A program made the translations under genes and the position numbers. From the NCBI GenBank assembly GCA_946800325.1, contig OX326960.1:35183629-35247628 (forward strand): DNA of 64,000 nt. Reading direction: 5' to 3'. The notes under the pieces were generated by a model. That model was not told the DNA's origin, did not search any database, and saw only the letters and a list, made by a program, of their open reading frames with translations. The stretch comes from Luzula sylvatica. Its lineage: Eukaryota; Streptophyta; Magnoliopsida; Poales; Juncaceae. Of this stretch, positions 63,928 to 64,000 are shown piece after piece; the stretch's first letter is position 1; each line of letters begins with the position of its first letter.

Positions 63928-64000
63928 AACGCTTCGAGGAGTTCAAATAACGTGTTTGCAGGTCATTTGTATCGTATCTTTTAGTACATAACTTTTCACC
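63928..64000 (+). repeat. Partial class G monomer cut by the window edge
   Basis: Only 73 bases are present. It has cttcgagg instead of ctttgagg, shared with 61320, and gtttgcaggtc instead of gttttcaggtc (T to G at 63958), seen nowhere else. The array evidently goes on past 64000. Confidence 0.9.

Larger units (their letters stand above)
1..64000. repeat. Tandem satellite DNA array, 124-bp monomer, spanning the whole window
   Basis: Every base belongs to a head-to-tail repeat of about 124 bp, all in one orientation. Monomer starts, marked by aacgctttgagg, fall at 1, 125, 249, 373 and so on to 63928. By hand I count 515 full monomers and one partial: 446 of 124 bp, 68 of 125 bp and one of 123 bp. 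Consensus G+C is 36 of 124 bases. Monomers differ from each other at a limited set of recurring sites, so they fall into classes. No transposon, inverted segment or unique sequence interrupts the array. Each monomer carries stop codons in all three forward phases within its conserved part (TGA at 8-10, TAA at 21-23, TAA across the junction), and the reverse strand is closed as well, so no reading frame of any length exists. The array continues beyond both window edges. I do not recognise the family name. Confidence 0.99.

Noticed and set aside
1..64000. Protein-coding gene or long open reading frame
   Set aside because: The 124-bp unit shifts frame at each step, and stops in all three forward phases lie in the constant part (TGA 8-10, TAA 21-23, TAA at the junction). 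Reverse stops are also in every phase. Frames stay open for at most roughly 50 codons, and any that do are repeats of the same unit.
1..64000. CRISPR array, because short constant segments alternate with variable ones
   Set aside because: The variable segments are a handful of recurring variants of one sequence, not unrelated spacers. The period of 124 bp is too long, and there is no leader or cas gene.
1..64000. Telomeric or subtelomeric repeat, or rDNA spacer
   Set aside because: No TTAGG, TTAGGG or TTTAGGG runs and no rRNA or 5S segment occur. The unit is far longer than a telomere repeat.
1..64000. Transposable element or its internal tandem repeats (for example Helitron or LTR minisatellites)
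   Set aside because: No terminal repeats, target-site duplications, polyA tails or coding remnants appear in 64 kb, and nothing but the monomer is present. An origin from a transposon's internal repeats cannot be tested here.
1..64000. Helical phasing of T runs at about 10-bp spacing (intrinsic curvature)
   Set aside because: T runs begin near monomer positions 28, 52, 66, 77, 101 and 121. The spacings of 24, 14, 11, 24 and 20 are not a clean multiple of the helical turn, so I do not claim curvature.

Overview
The whole window is one uninterrupted satellite DNA array. I read it as 515 complete head-to-tail monomers plus a 73-base partial one at the right edge, all on the same strand. By hand count 446 monomers are 124 bp, 68 are 125 bp and one is 123 bp, which adds up exactly to 63,927 bases. 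The consensus is about 29% G+C. I found no gene, RNA gene, transposon, CRISPR array or non-satellite sequence. This points to a eukaryote, in (peri)centromeric or other constitutive heterochromatin assembled from long reads. I do not recognise the family. CpG is not depleted, which fits a lineage with little germline DNA methylation (many insects and other invertebrates) better than a vertebrate or flowering plant; this is inference only.

Monomers fall into recurring classes set by a few diagnostic sites. The letters used in the entries are: A (cagattat), B (ggaaattt), C (tagttcat with atgtttt), D (taacgtttc), E (tagttcat with atctttta), F (125 bp, gacaaac...gatttc), G (caggtcat), H (actaggaaag, cgtttc), I (cagaaac, ctattc), J (consensus), K (J ending aacaaaatttt), L (tagatcat, cgagtc), M (cagcaaat), N (tagatcat, actac, cagaaac), O (125 bp, ending aatatttt), P (cacccaat), Q (gtttattttt), R (J ending aaaacgaaatttt).

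Layout: 1-4468 is a 36-mer block and 4469-10426 a related 48-mer block. From 10427 a third copy starts like the second and then runs into a 22-mer duplicated in tandem (11171-16632). A linker leads to a 32-mer duplicated in tandem (17873-25818), overlapped by an 11-mer duplication (25447-28176). From 28177 to 33265 is a patchwork of earlier segments. A 25-mer is duplicated in tandem at 33638-39471. Three copies of a 26-mer follow (36865, 43444, 49030). A 34-mer is duplicated in tandem at 50768-59207. From 59208 to 64000 the order is more irregular and private variants are more common.

There is no single higher-order repeat. Two class strings, F-G-H-I-A and F-G-L-M-N-O-P-Q, are shuffled, truncated and re-duplicated in units of 11, 22, 25, 32, 34, 36 and 48 monomers. 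This is what repeated unequal exchange in different registers would leave. Within the monomer a left-hand core hardly varies, and a dyad near the right end keeps its arms while its loop varies. These are the best candidates for function if the array has any, for example at a centromere.
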